A program made the translations under genes and the position numbers. The notes beneath the pieces were generated by a model that was not told the DNA's origin, made no database searches, and was given only the letters and a program-made list of their open reading frames with translations. A stretch of DNA of 17,712 nt, taken from Usitatibacter sp031375445 (lineage in GTDB: Bacteria; Pseudomonadota; Gammaproteobacteria; Burkholderiales; Usitatibacteraceae). Below are positions 1-9,885 of this stretch, piece by piece. The stretch spans positions 1 through 17,712 of the forward strand of contig JANMHV010000188.1 of NCBI GenBank assembly GCA_031375445.1. The letters run 5' to 3'. Numbering within the stretch: the stretch's first letter is position 1; every line of letters begins with the position of its first letter.

Positions 1-444
1 GGCAAGGCCGTCGGCCTTGATCACGATCGGCGCGCCGCTGCGGTTCACGTACGCGTGCGCGAGCGAAACGCTGGTGAAGGTTTCCGATGCCGCGGTGGGG
101 ATCTGATGGCGCGCCATAAACTGCTTGGCGAAATCCTTCGACGACTCGAGCTGTGCCGCCTTCTTCGTCGGCCCGAAGATGCGCAGGCCCTCGGCGTGGA
201 AGGCGTCGACGACACCCGCGGCCAGGTGCGCCTCGGGGCCGACCACGGTGCAGTGGATGCCCTCGTCCTTGGCGAGCTGCACCAGCGACGGAATCTCGGC
301 GACTTCGACGTTGAAAAGGCCATCCTCTTTCGCGGTGCCGGCGTTGCCGGGGGCCACGTAGACGCGCGAGACCTTGGGCGATTGGGCAAGGCGCCAGGCG
401 AGGGCATGCTCGCGTCCGCCGGAACCGATGACCAGGATTTTCAT
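1..444 (-). CDS. purD: Phosphoribosylamine-glycine ligase (GARS), N-terminal part
   Basis: This enzyme joins glycine to phosphoribosylamine using ATP, the second step of de novo purine synthesis, in the cytoplasm. The 148 residues in the window begin MKILVIGSGGREHALAW, the standard PurD opening with its GxGGREHA nucleotide-fold loop. They continue with APGNAGTA (about residues 31-38), VVGPEA (about 67-72), IFGPTKKAAQLE (about 88-99) and IVIKADGLA at the window edge, where the ATP-grasp domain begins. The ATG start matches the family start exactly. The rest of the gene, roughly two thirds, lies beyond base 1. It follows purH on the same strand after 52 bases, most of which are a 37-bp palindromic repeat. 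No clear ribosome binding site is seen at normal distance; a GGAGAGGG from the repeat lies about 13 bases upstream of the start. The gene is intact as far as it can be seen. Confidence 0.96.
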   Translation of the reverse strand, partial: MKILVIGSGGREHALAWRLAQSPKVSRVYVAPGNAGTAKEDGLFNVEVAEIPSLVQLAKDEGIHCTVVGPEAHLAAGVVDAFHAEGLRIFGPTKKAAQLESSKDFAKQFMARHQIPTAASETFTSVSLAHAYVNRSGAPIVIKADGLA

Positions 445-456
445 TTGTTGCTGTTT

Positions 457-493
457 ACCCTCTCCCCGGCCCTCTCCCAGGGGAGAGGGAGAA
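457..493 (+). repeat. 37-bp palindromic element, copy A (purH-purD gap)
   Basis: The element reads ACCCTCTCCCC-GG-CCCTCTCCC-A-GGGGAGAGGG-AGAA: a CCCTCTCCC block is repeated directly and then followed by its inverted complement, so the right part can fold as a hairpin. It fills most of the space between the purH stop and the purD start. Near-identical copies lie at 6483-6519 and 9313-9349, and diverged ones at 4716-4791. In the purHD mRNA the hairpin would sit just before purD and could act on mRNA stability or relative expression; this is inference. Confidence 0.85.
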
Positions 494-496
494 CTT

Positions 497-2050
497 CTAG
501 TGTCGGAAGTGCCTCATCCCCGTCAGCACCATCGCCATGCCCTGCTCATCCGCGGCGTCGATCACTTCCTGGTCGCGCATGCTGCCGCCCGGATGGATGA
601 CGGCCCTGGCGCCCATCTTCGCCAGCACGTCGAGCCCATCGCGGAAAGGAAAGAACGCGTCGGAAGCGGCGACTGAACCACGAAGCTGCAAGCCGGCGTT
701 CTTCGCCTTGATGGCGGCGATGCGCGCGGAATCGACGCGGCTCATCTGGCCCGCGCCCACGCCGAGCGTCATGCCATGGCGGCAGAAGACGATGGCGTTG
801 GACTTCACGAACTTGGCGACACGGAAGGCAAACACGAGATCATTCATCTCGTCGGCACTGGGCTGGCGCTTCGAGACGACGCGCATCTCGGCCACGTCGA
901 AATCATCCGACGTCTGCACCAGCAGCCCGCCGCCCACGCGCTTCATGTCCAGGCGGTTGGAGGTGCCGCCGGCCGGGAGCGTGATCACGCGCACGTTCTT
1001 CTTCGACGCGAATGCCTTGCGCGCGGCCTCGTCGTAGGCGGGCGCGATCACCACCTCGACGAACTGCTGGGCAACCGCTTCCGCCGTGGGCCCGTCGATG
1101 GGACGGTTGAAGGCGATGATGCCGCCGAAGGCTGACGTTGGATCGGTGAGGAAAGCGTTGCGGTACGCCTCGAGGGTCGTGGCCGCTACCGCCACGCCGC
1201 ACGGATTGGCGTGCTTGATGATCACGCACGCAGGCACGTCGAAGGTGCGGCAGCATTCCCACGCCGCATCGGTATCGGCGATGTTGTTGTACGAGAGCTC
1301 CTTGCCCTGCAGCTGCTCGAAGCCGGCCAGGGTGCCGTGCGGCGGGTCGCGCTCGACGTAGAAGGCGGCGTCCTGATGCGGGTTCTCGCCGTATCTCAAT
1401 GTCTGGGCCAGGCGGAACTGGAGGTTCAGCCGACCGGGGAAGAGGCGGGCCTCACCCTGCGGCTCGCGCGCGGTGAGCCACGACGAGATCATGCCGTCGT
1501 ACTCGGCGGTGTGGCTGAAGGCCTTGGCAGCGAGGCGATAGCGCTCGGCGTCGTCGAGGGCGCCGCCACCCTCCTTCATCTTCGCGAGGATGCCCGCGTA
1601 GTCCGCGGGGTCGGTCACGATGGCGACGAAGGCGTGGTTCTTGGCCGCGGCGCGCACCATCGCCGGCCCGCCGATGTCGATGTTCTCGATCGCATCGTCG
1701 AAGGTGACACCCTTCTTCGCGATCGTCTGCGCGAAGGGGTAGAGGTTCACCACCACCATGTCGATGGGCGGGATGTCGTGATCCTCCATCGCCTTCACAT
1801 GGTCGGGCTTGTCGCGCCTCGCGAGGATGCCGCCGTGCACCTTGGGGTGCAAGGTCTTGACCCGGCCCTCCATCATCTCGGGAAAGCCGGTGTAGTCGGC
1901 CACCTCGGTGACCGCGACGCCATTCAACTTGAGGAGCTGCGCGGTGCCGCCGGTGGAGAGGAGCTCCACGCCGTGGGTTTGCAGCGCGCGGGCGAATTCG
2001 GCCACGCCCGCCTTGTCGGAAACGCTGATCAGCGCCCGACGGATCTTCAT
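497..2050 (-). CDS. purH: Bifunctional AICAR formyltransferase / IMP cyclohydrolase
   Basis: PurH carries out the last two steps of IMP synthesis: formyl transfer to AICAR, then ring closure. The 517-residue protein has the usual length. Its N-terminal cyclohydrolase (MGS-like) domain shows SVSDKAGV (residues 9-16), STGGTA (32-37) and the signature GFPEMMEGRVKTLHPKVHGG (55-74). The formyltransferase domain shows RYGENPHQ (219-226) and IIKHANPCGV (277-286), whose Lys279-His280 pair matches the known catalytic pair. The ATG at 2050 is chosen because the frame then begins MKIRRALISVSDKAG as in the family; an in-frame TTG at 2059 would overlap the fis stop and is not needed. It begins 5 bases after fis and precedes purD, the common betaproteobacterial order. 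No lesion is seen. Confidence 0.97.
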   Translation of the reverse strand: MKIRRALISVSDKAGVAEFARALQTHGVELLSTGGTAQLLKLNGVAVTEVADYTGFPEMMEGRVKTLHPKVHGGILARRDKPDHVKAMEDHDIPPIDMVVVNLYPFAQTIAKKGVTFDDAIENIDIGGPAMVRAAAKNHAFVAIVTDPADYAGILAKMKEGGGALDDAERYRLAAKAFSHTAEYDGMISSWLTAREPQGEARLFPGRLNLQFRLAQTLRYGENPHQDAAFYVERDPPHGTLAGFEQLQGKELSYNNIADTDAAWECCRTFDVPACVIIKHANPCGVAVAATTLEAYRNAFLTDPTSAFGGIIAFNRPIDGPTAEAVAQQFVEVVIAPAYDEAARKAFASKKNVRVITLPAGGTSNRLDMKRVGGGLLVQTSDDFDVAEMRVVSKRQPSADEMNDLVFAFRVAKFVKSNAIVFCRHGMTLGVGAGQMSRVDSARIAAIKAKNAGLQLRGSVAASDAFFPFRDGLDVLAKMGARAVIHPGGSMRDQEVIDAADEQGMAMVLTGMRHFRH

Positions 2051-2055
2051 GGAGC

Positions 2056-2325
2056 TCAATCGAGCCCGTGCTGCTGCAGCTTCTTGCGGAGCGTATTCCG
2101 GTTCATCCCCAGCAGCTCGGCGGCGCGGGTCTGGTTGCCCTGGGCCTGCAGCATCACGACCTCGAGCATCGGCTTCTCGACGGCCGCCACGACCATGTCG
2201 TAGATGCCGGAGGCCTTCTCGCCATCGAGGTCCTTGAAATACTGCCGCATGACCTTCCTCACAGTGAGGGACAGCTCGTTCTCGCGCGCGTCTCCCTTCG
2301 AATCCGACCTGTGCTTAGGCTGCAA
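2056..2325 (-). CDS. fis: Fis-family DNA-binding protein
   Basis: Fis is a small dimeric nucleoid protein that bends DNA and tunes rRNA, recombination and global transcription. The 89-residue frame contains YFKDLDGEKASGIYDMV (about residues 29-45), PMLEVVM (52-58) and a C-terminal helix-turn-helix GNQTRAAELLGMNRNTLRKK (63-82), all highly typical of betaproteobacterial Fis. The likely start is TTG at 2325, preceded by GAGG at 6-7 bases and overlapping the dusB stop by 11 bases, consistent with coupled translation. Family members are often nearer 75-80 residues, so the first 10-20 residues are uncertain and a later start (for example GTG at the Val22 codon) is possible. dusB-fis is the classical gene pair; here purH follows directly. 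Confidence 0.93.
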   Translation of the reverse strand: MQPKHRSDSKGDARENELSLTVRKVMRQYFKDLDGEKASGIYDMVVAAVEKPMLEVVMLQAQGNQTRAAELLGMNRNTLRKKLQQHGLD

Positions 2326-3331
2326 GTGCGACCTCGTCTTCCACGTATTCGAGGCTGGGGGAGTGCGCCTGCAACCCGTCGAAGAATTCGGCCACGGCGG
2401 CGAGTTGCACCCCTGCGTCTTCGAGGGTGTTCATGCGGGCGCGGAACACGGCGGAGTTCTTGAGACCCTTGGTGTACCAGCTGATGTGCTTGCGGGCCAC
2501 CCGCACGCCGCGCTCGTAGCCGTAGAAGGCGTACAGGTCGTGCAGGTGGGCGATCGACACATCCCGGATCTCCGTGACTTCCGGAGGGGCCAGGTGCGTG
2601 CCGGTCGCGAGGTAATGGGCGATCTCGCGGAAGATCCACGGGCGGCCCTGGGCGGCGCGGCCGATCATGACGGCATCGGCGCCGGTGTACTCGAGCACGA
2701 ACTTCGCCTTCTCGGGCGTGGTGATGTCGCCGTTGGCGACCACGGGGATGCGCACCGATTGCTTCACCGCGCGGATGGTGTCGTACTCGGCGTCTCCCGT
2801 GTACATGCAGGCGCGCGTGCGGCCGTGCATGGCGAGCGACTGGATGCCGTGATCCTGCGCGATGCGCGCGATGGTGAGCGCGTTGCGGTTGTCTTTGTTC
2901 CAGCCGGTGCGGATCTTGAGGGTGACGGGGATATCCACGGCCTTCACGATCGCATCGACGATGCGCGCCACCAGCGGCTCGTTCTGCAGCAGCGCCGAGC
3001 CCGCGGCCACGTTGCAGATCTTCTTGGCCGGGCAGCCCATGTTGATGTCGATGATGTCGGCGCCCTTGTCGGCGTTGTACTTCGCCGCCTCGGCCATCAT
3101 CTCCGGGTCGGAGCCGGCGATCTGGACGACTTTCGGCTCGACCTCACCCTCGTGGTTGCCGCGGCGGATGGTCTTTTCCGAGCCCCACAGCAGCGAGTTG
3201 GACGCCACCATCTCGGAAACCGCCATGCCCGCCCCCATGCGCTTGCACAGGATGCGGAAAGGCCGATCGGTGACGCCCGCCATGGGGGCCACGATCAGGT
3301 TGTTCTTGAGCTGGATGGATCCGATTTTCAC
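2315..3331 (-). CDS. dusB: tRNA dihydrouridine synthase B
   Basis: DusB is an FMN enzyme that reduces uridines in the D-loop of tRNA with NADPH. The 338-residue product begins KIGSIQLKNNLIVAPMAGVT (from residue 2), then TDRPFR (21-26), and has the family signature DINMGCPAKK (95-104) with the catalytic Cys100, KIRTGW in the barrel, and MHGRTR and GDI segments further on. GTG at 3331 is chosen because homologues begin with M(R/K)IG at this point; the frame is open further upstream, but that extension is rich in Arg and unlike the family. No strong ribosome binding site precedes the GTG. A TATAAAAT box lies about 62 bases upstream, making this the first gene of the dusB-fis-purH-purD operon. 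Confidence 0.95.
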   Translation of the reverse strand: MKIGSIQLKNNLIVAPMAGVTDRPFRILCKRMGAGMAVSEMVASNSLLWGSEKTIRRGNHEGEVEPKVVQIAGSDPEMMAEAAKYNADKGADIIDINMGCPAKKICNVAAGSALLQNEPLVARIVDAIVKAVDIPVTLKIRTGWNKDNRNALTIARIAQDHGIQSLAMHGRTRACMYTGDAEYDTIRAVKQSVRIPVVANGDITTPEKAKFVLEYTGADAVMIGRAAQGRPWIFREIAHYLATGTHLAPPEVTEIRDVSIAHLHDLYAFYGYERGVRVARKHISWYTKGLKNSAVFRARMNTLEDAGVQLAAVAEFFDGLQAHSPSLEYVEDEVALAA

Positions 3332-3392
3332 GGGCGGCCGAGATGGAAGGTTCGATCGCCGCAAACGGCCCGCGCGCATCGAAAGGGTGCCT

Positions 3393-3400
3393 ATTTTATA
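3393..3400 (-). promoter_or_regulatory. Candidate -10 element of the dusB operon
   Basis: On the minus strand this reads TATAAAAT, an AT-rich island in very GC-rich DNA, about 62 bases before the dusB GTG. The -35 region is poor: TTCCGC or CTTCCG at the expected spacing. A start of transcription near 3386 would give a leader of about 55 bases. Confidence 0.5.
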
Positions 3401-3432
3401 CGCAGGCCCACAGGCGGCGGAAGTGAATTTTC

Positions 3433-3451
3433 TCACACGCGAAAGGTGTGA
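3433..3451. promoter_or_regulatory. Inverted repeat upstream of the dusB promoter
   Basis: TCACAC and GTGTGA face each other across a 7-base spacer (gcgaaag). It lies 33-51 bases upstream of the TATAAAAT box, in the 193-bp gap between the hydantoinase gene and dusB. It could be a protein-binding site near the dusB promoter or a weak hairpin after the hydantoinase gene. There is no U-tract after it on the minus strand, so a standard terminator is unlikely. Confidence 0.3.
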
Positions 3452-3524
3452 CCGTTTTACCGATGAAAAAGTCAAGCGCCACGCGATCAGCGCAACGCAT
3501 GTTGGCAAAACTCCCGTCCGGGCC

Positions 3525-7222
<3,698 letters not shown>

Positions 7223-7226
<4 letters not shown>

Positions 7227-8239
7227 CGTGCCTCCAGCAGCGCGCGGCCCTCGGGGCCGGCCTTCAGCGCCCACTCTTCCTGGGCGACCTTGGCGGCTTC
7301 ACGCAGCTTCGCGCGCAACTCCGGGGAAAGGTCGGTGGCGATCGTCATGCCGTTCTCGCGCATGCGCGCGTAGTTCACCGCAAGGCGCCCGTCGAGCGCC
7401 TTCCACTGCCGCGCCTCGGTCTCCGCGCCCGCGGCCTCCAGCGCCGCACGCGTCCCCGGATCGAGCGCCTTCCACTTGTCGAGGTTCACGGTGGTGAAGC
7501 TCAGCGGGATCGCGTAGTTGATCTCGGTGAACTTCGGCAGGTGCTCCCAGAGCTTGCGGCCCGCGCCGCCATCGCCCGACGAAAGCACCGCGTCGATCTC
7601 GCCGGCCGTGAGCTTGGGCGGCAGGTCGGCGAACGACACGACGCTCGCCTGGGCGCCGAGGCGCTTGAAGAGGTCAGTGCCGGTGCGGTCGTAGGTGCGG
7701 ATCCTGAGCCTCGCCACTTCCTCCGGCGTCGTGGCGCTGCCCTTGGCCCAGATGCCCGAGGGCGGCCACGGCGTCGAGTACAGGAGCTTCTGGTTGTGCT
7801 TCGCGAACGCCGCCTCGTAGGCGGGCCGCGCAGAATCATAGAGCCGGCGCGCCTGGGCGATGTCGCCCGCCACGAAGGGCAGGGACGACAAGCCGAAGAT
7901 GGGATGCTCGTCGCCGATGGCGCCACCGAAGGTGTTGGCCATCGCCACCTTGCCCTCGGCCACCGCCTTCAGCTGCTCCCTCGATTTATATCCAAGCTTC
8001 GCATCGGGCATCGTCACCACCGAAAGTTTCCCGTGCAGCTTGTCGGCCACGATCCGGGCGAAGAAAACATCCCCTTCCCCTGGTAGTGACGTGGCGGGAT
8101 ATTCATTAGCCAGCGCCCACTGCTCGCCGTGCCCGTGCGCAAAGGCGAGCCCCGCCACGGTGCACGCAGCCCCCATCACGCACCACCTCCTCGCACGCCT
8201 CGCCGAAGTATCCGTGTTCATCCGTTTCATCCGCTTCAT
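7223..8239 (-). CDS. TRAP-type periplasmic substrate-binding protein (DctP family), linked to the hydantoinase
   Basis: DctP proteins capture small, usually carboxylated solutes in the periplasm and deliver them to TRAP permeases. The protein has a basic stretch and hydrophobic core (ARRARRWCVMGAACTVAGLAF, residues 13-33) that looks like a Sec signal. It shares with the divergent dctP the motif TPWPPSGIW (about 156-164) and an Arg-Thr-Tyr segment with Arg181 at the position where the family holds the ligand carboxylate. The start is uncertain. In-frame ATGs at 8239, 8230 and 8221 lie in a 9-bp tandem repeat, and a fourth ATG at 8176 has a strong AGGAGGTG seven bases upstream. That last start would lose the basic part of the signal, so a longer form is preferred. 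The stop overlaps the hydantoinase GTG, which implies shared function. No permease genes follow on this strand. Confidence 0.88.
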
Positions 8240-8248
8240 CCGTGTTCC
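8211..8248. repeat. Short tandem repeat over the start region of the minus-strand dctP-like gene
   Basis: Four imperfect units of 9-10 bases, of the TCCGTTTCA type, lie in a row. On the minus strand this gives ATGAAGCGG, ATGAAACGG, ATGAACACGG: three in-frame ATG codons in seven codons. Because two steps are exactly 9 bases, gain or loss of a unit would change the N-terminus by three residues without a frameshift. Confidence 0.6.
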
Positions 8249-8253
8249 AAAGG

Positions 8254-8282
8254 ATTATCCCGCGCTGACAATAGCGTGACAC
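8254..8282 (-). promoter_or_regulatory. Candidate promoter of the dctP-like/hydantoinase pair
   Basis: On the minus strand GTGTCA (8282-8277) and GATAAT (8259-8254) are separated by 17 bases, a fair sigma-70-type match. Transcription would begin near 8247, only about 8 bases before the ATG at 8239. This favours translation from the ATG at 8230 or 8221, or from the one at 8176. Confidence 0.45.
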
Positions 8283-8305
8283 GGACAACCGTGCGATGCT
8301 AGAAA
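8276..8305 (+). promoter_or_regulatory. Candidate promoter of dctPQM
   Basis: GTGACA (8276-8281) and TAGAAA (8300-8305) are separated by 18 bases. The -35 box overlaps that of the opposite promoter by five bases, so the two promoters are back to back. The leader would be about 34 bases, with GGAG at 8331-8334 before the ATG at 8346. Confidence 0.4.
8280..8293. promoter_or_regulatory. Candidate operator palindrome in the divergent promoter region
   Basis: CACGG-acaa-CCGTG is a perfect 5-bp inverted repeat. It lies between the -35 and -10 boxes of the candidate dctPQM promoter and touches the -35 of the opposite one. A regulator bound here could control both directions, but no regulator gene is in the window. 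Confidence 0.3.
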
Positions 8306-8345
8306 GCCCTGTCGCCCCACCACCCTTCGAGGAGCCCCGAGCCCC

Positions 8346-9308
8346 ATGAAACGCCTTGTCACCCTCGCCGCCGCGCTGGCCTTCGCCACCGGTGCCGCCG
8401 CACAAACCAAGTGGGACATGCCCACCGCGTACGCCGCCACCAATTTCCACACCGAAAACGTGGTCCAGTTCGCCGCCGACGTCGAGAAGGCCACGGCCGG
8501 AAAGCTCAAGATCCAGGTGCACCCGGGCGCCTCGCTCTTCAAGGCGCCGGAGATCAAGCGCGCCGTGCAGAGCGGACAAGCGCAGATCGGCGAGATCCTG
8601 ATCTCGGGCTACTCCAACGAGGATCCCCTCTTCGGCATCGACTCGGTTCCGTTCCTCGCCACCAGCATCGGGGAGGCGGACAAGCTGTGGAAGACCTCGC
8701 GCAAACCCCTGGAAGAGCGCTTCGCCAAGCAGGGCATGAAGATCCTCTACGCGGTGCCATGGCCGCCCCAGGGCATCTACACCAACAAGCCGATCGCGAG
8801 TGTGGCCGACATGAAGGGCCTCAAGATGCGCGCCTACAACCCGGCCACCGCCAAGATCGCGGAGCTGGTGGGCGCGCAGCCGGTGACCGTCCAAGTGGCC
8901 GAGCTCGCGCAGGCGATGACCACGGGAGTCGTCAACGCCAACATCACCTCCGGCGCCACCGGCTACGACACCAAAGCGTGGGAACACGTGAAGTACTACT
9001 ACGACACCCAGGCATGGATCCCGAAGAACATCATCTTCGTAAGCCAGAAGGCGTTCGATGCCCTCGACAAGGCGAGCCAGGATGCGGTGCTGAAGAGCGC
9101 GGCCGAGGCCGAGGCGCGCGGCTGGAAGACGAGCGAGGAGAAGACCAAGTGGTACCTCGAGCAGCTCGCAAAGAATGGAATGACGGTCGCCCCGCCCAAC
9201 GCGCAGTTCAAGGGTGAGCTGAAGAAGATCGGCGACACCATGACGGCGGACTGGATCAAGAGCGCCGGCGCCGATGGCCAGGCGATCGTGGACGCCTACC
9301 GGAAGTGA
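8346..9308 (+). CDS. dctP: TRAP transporter substrate-binding protein
   Basis: This is the periplasmic solute receptor of the adjacent TRAP permease. The 320-residue length is typical. Residues 1-19 are a clean Sec signal (MKRLVTLAAALAFATGAAA) with predicted cleavage before Gln20. Characteristic parts are DPLFGIDSVPF (93-103), VPWPPQGIY (137-145) and MKGLKMRAYN (156-165), where Arg162 is the expected carboxylate-binding arginine. It is followed by dctQ after 40 bases that consist almost entirely of a palindromic repeat. Its similarity in layout and motifs to the divergent minus-strand binding protein suggests the two are paralogues that may share one permease. The ligand is not known from sequence; the neighbouring hydantoinase hints at a cyclic amide or its ring-opened acid. 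Confidence 0.94.
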   Translation: MKRLVTLAAALAFATGAAAQTKWDMPTAYAATNFHTENVVQFAADVEKATAGKLKIQVHPGASLFKAPEIKRAVQSGQAQIGEILISGYSNEDPLFGIDSVPFLATSIGEADKLWKTSRKPLEERFAKQGMKILYAVPWPPQGIYTNKPIASVADMKGLKMRAYNPATAKIAELVGAQPVTVQVAELAQAMTTGVVNANITSGATGYDTKAWEHVKYYYDTQAWIPKNIIFVSQKAFDALDKASQDAVLKSAAEAEARGWKTSEEKTKWYLEQLAKNGMTVAPPNAQFKGELKKIGDTMTADWIKSAGADGQAIVDAYRK

Positions 9309-9312
9309 TGCG

Positions 9313-9349
9313 ACCCTCTCCCCGGCCCTCTCCCAGGGGAGAGGGAGAA
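9313..9349 (+). repeat. 37-bp palindromic element, copy E (supplies the dctQ ribosome binding site)
   Basis: The copy matches A almost exactly and lies between the dctP stop and dctQ. Its last bases, GGGGAGAGGGAGA, run directly into the dctQ ATG, and its final A is the A of that start codon. The purine-rich right arm is therefore the only available Shine-Dalgarno sequence for dctQ. The same bases can pair with the left arm in a hairpin, which could mask the site. Confidence 0.85.
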
Positions 9350-9882
9350 TGAGAAGGGCGCTCGACTGGGTGTACGACGCCGCGGGTTATCTCGCGGCGT
9401 TTTGCGTCTTCGGCATCTTCGTGCTGATGATCGGGCAGACCATCCTGCGCGAGCTGGAGATGAAGACCGGCGGCACCGACGACCTGGTGGCGTGGTTCTG
9501 CGCCGCCTCGTTCTTCCTCGCCATGGCGCACACCTTCCGCCACGGCGACTTCGTGCGCGTGACGCTCCTGCTGGAGCGCCTGGGCGCGGGTACGCGCAGG
9601 GCCTTCGAGCTGGGCAGCCTCGCCATCGCCACCGTCTTCACCGGCTATCTCGCGTGGTGGTCGGTGCGCTACGTGCAGGAAAGCTGGCAGTACAAGGAGA
9701 TGTCCACGGGCGTCGTGGTGGTGCCGATCTGGATTCCGCAGCTTTCGTTCTCCGTCGGAGCCGTGCTCCTCTTCATCGCCGTCGTGGACCAGCTGGTGCT
9801 GGTGATCCGCGGCGTACGCCCGCTGTACGTGACGGCGGCCGAAGAGCGCCACGCCCGCGGCGACTACAGCGAGGACATGTAG
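9349..9882 (+). CDS. dctQ: TRAP transporter small permease subunit
   Basis: DctQ is the small integral membrane subunit that pairs with DctM to import the solute carried by DctP, driven by a sodium gradient. The 177-residue protein has four hydrophobic segments (about 13-32, 45-63, 87-105 and 133-153) and the typical DDLVAWFC and AHTFRHGDFVRV motifs (44-51, 61-72). The ATG at 9349 is chosen because the frame then starts MRRALDWVYD as in the family; the frame is open upstream, but that part is translated repeat. The gene ends 3 bases before dctM. Confidence 0.93.
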   Translation: MRRALDWVYDAAGYLAAFCVFGIFVLMIGQTILRELEMKTGGTDDLVAWFCAASFFLAMAHTFRHGDFVRVTLLLERLGAGTRRAFELGSLAIATVFTGYLAWWSVRYVQESWQYKEMSTGVVVVPIWIPQLSFSVGAVLLFIAVVDQLVLVIRGVRPLYVTAAEERHARGDYSEDM

Positions 9883-9885
9883 CCG

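Noticed and set aside
2051..2059. TTG at 2059 as the purH start
   Set aside because: It would add three residues not found in the family and overlap the fis stop; the ATG at 2050 fits the conserved beginning.
3433..3451. Rho-independent terminator after the hydantoinase gene
   Set aside because: The stem is only 6 bp and no U-tract follows on the minus strand.
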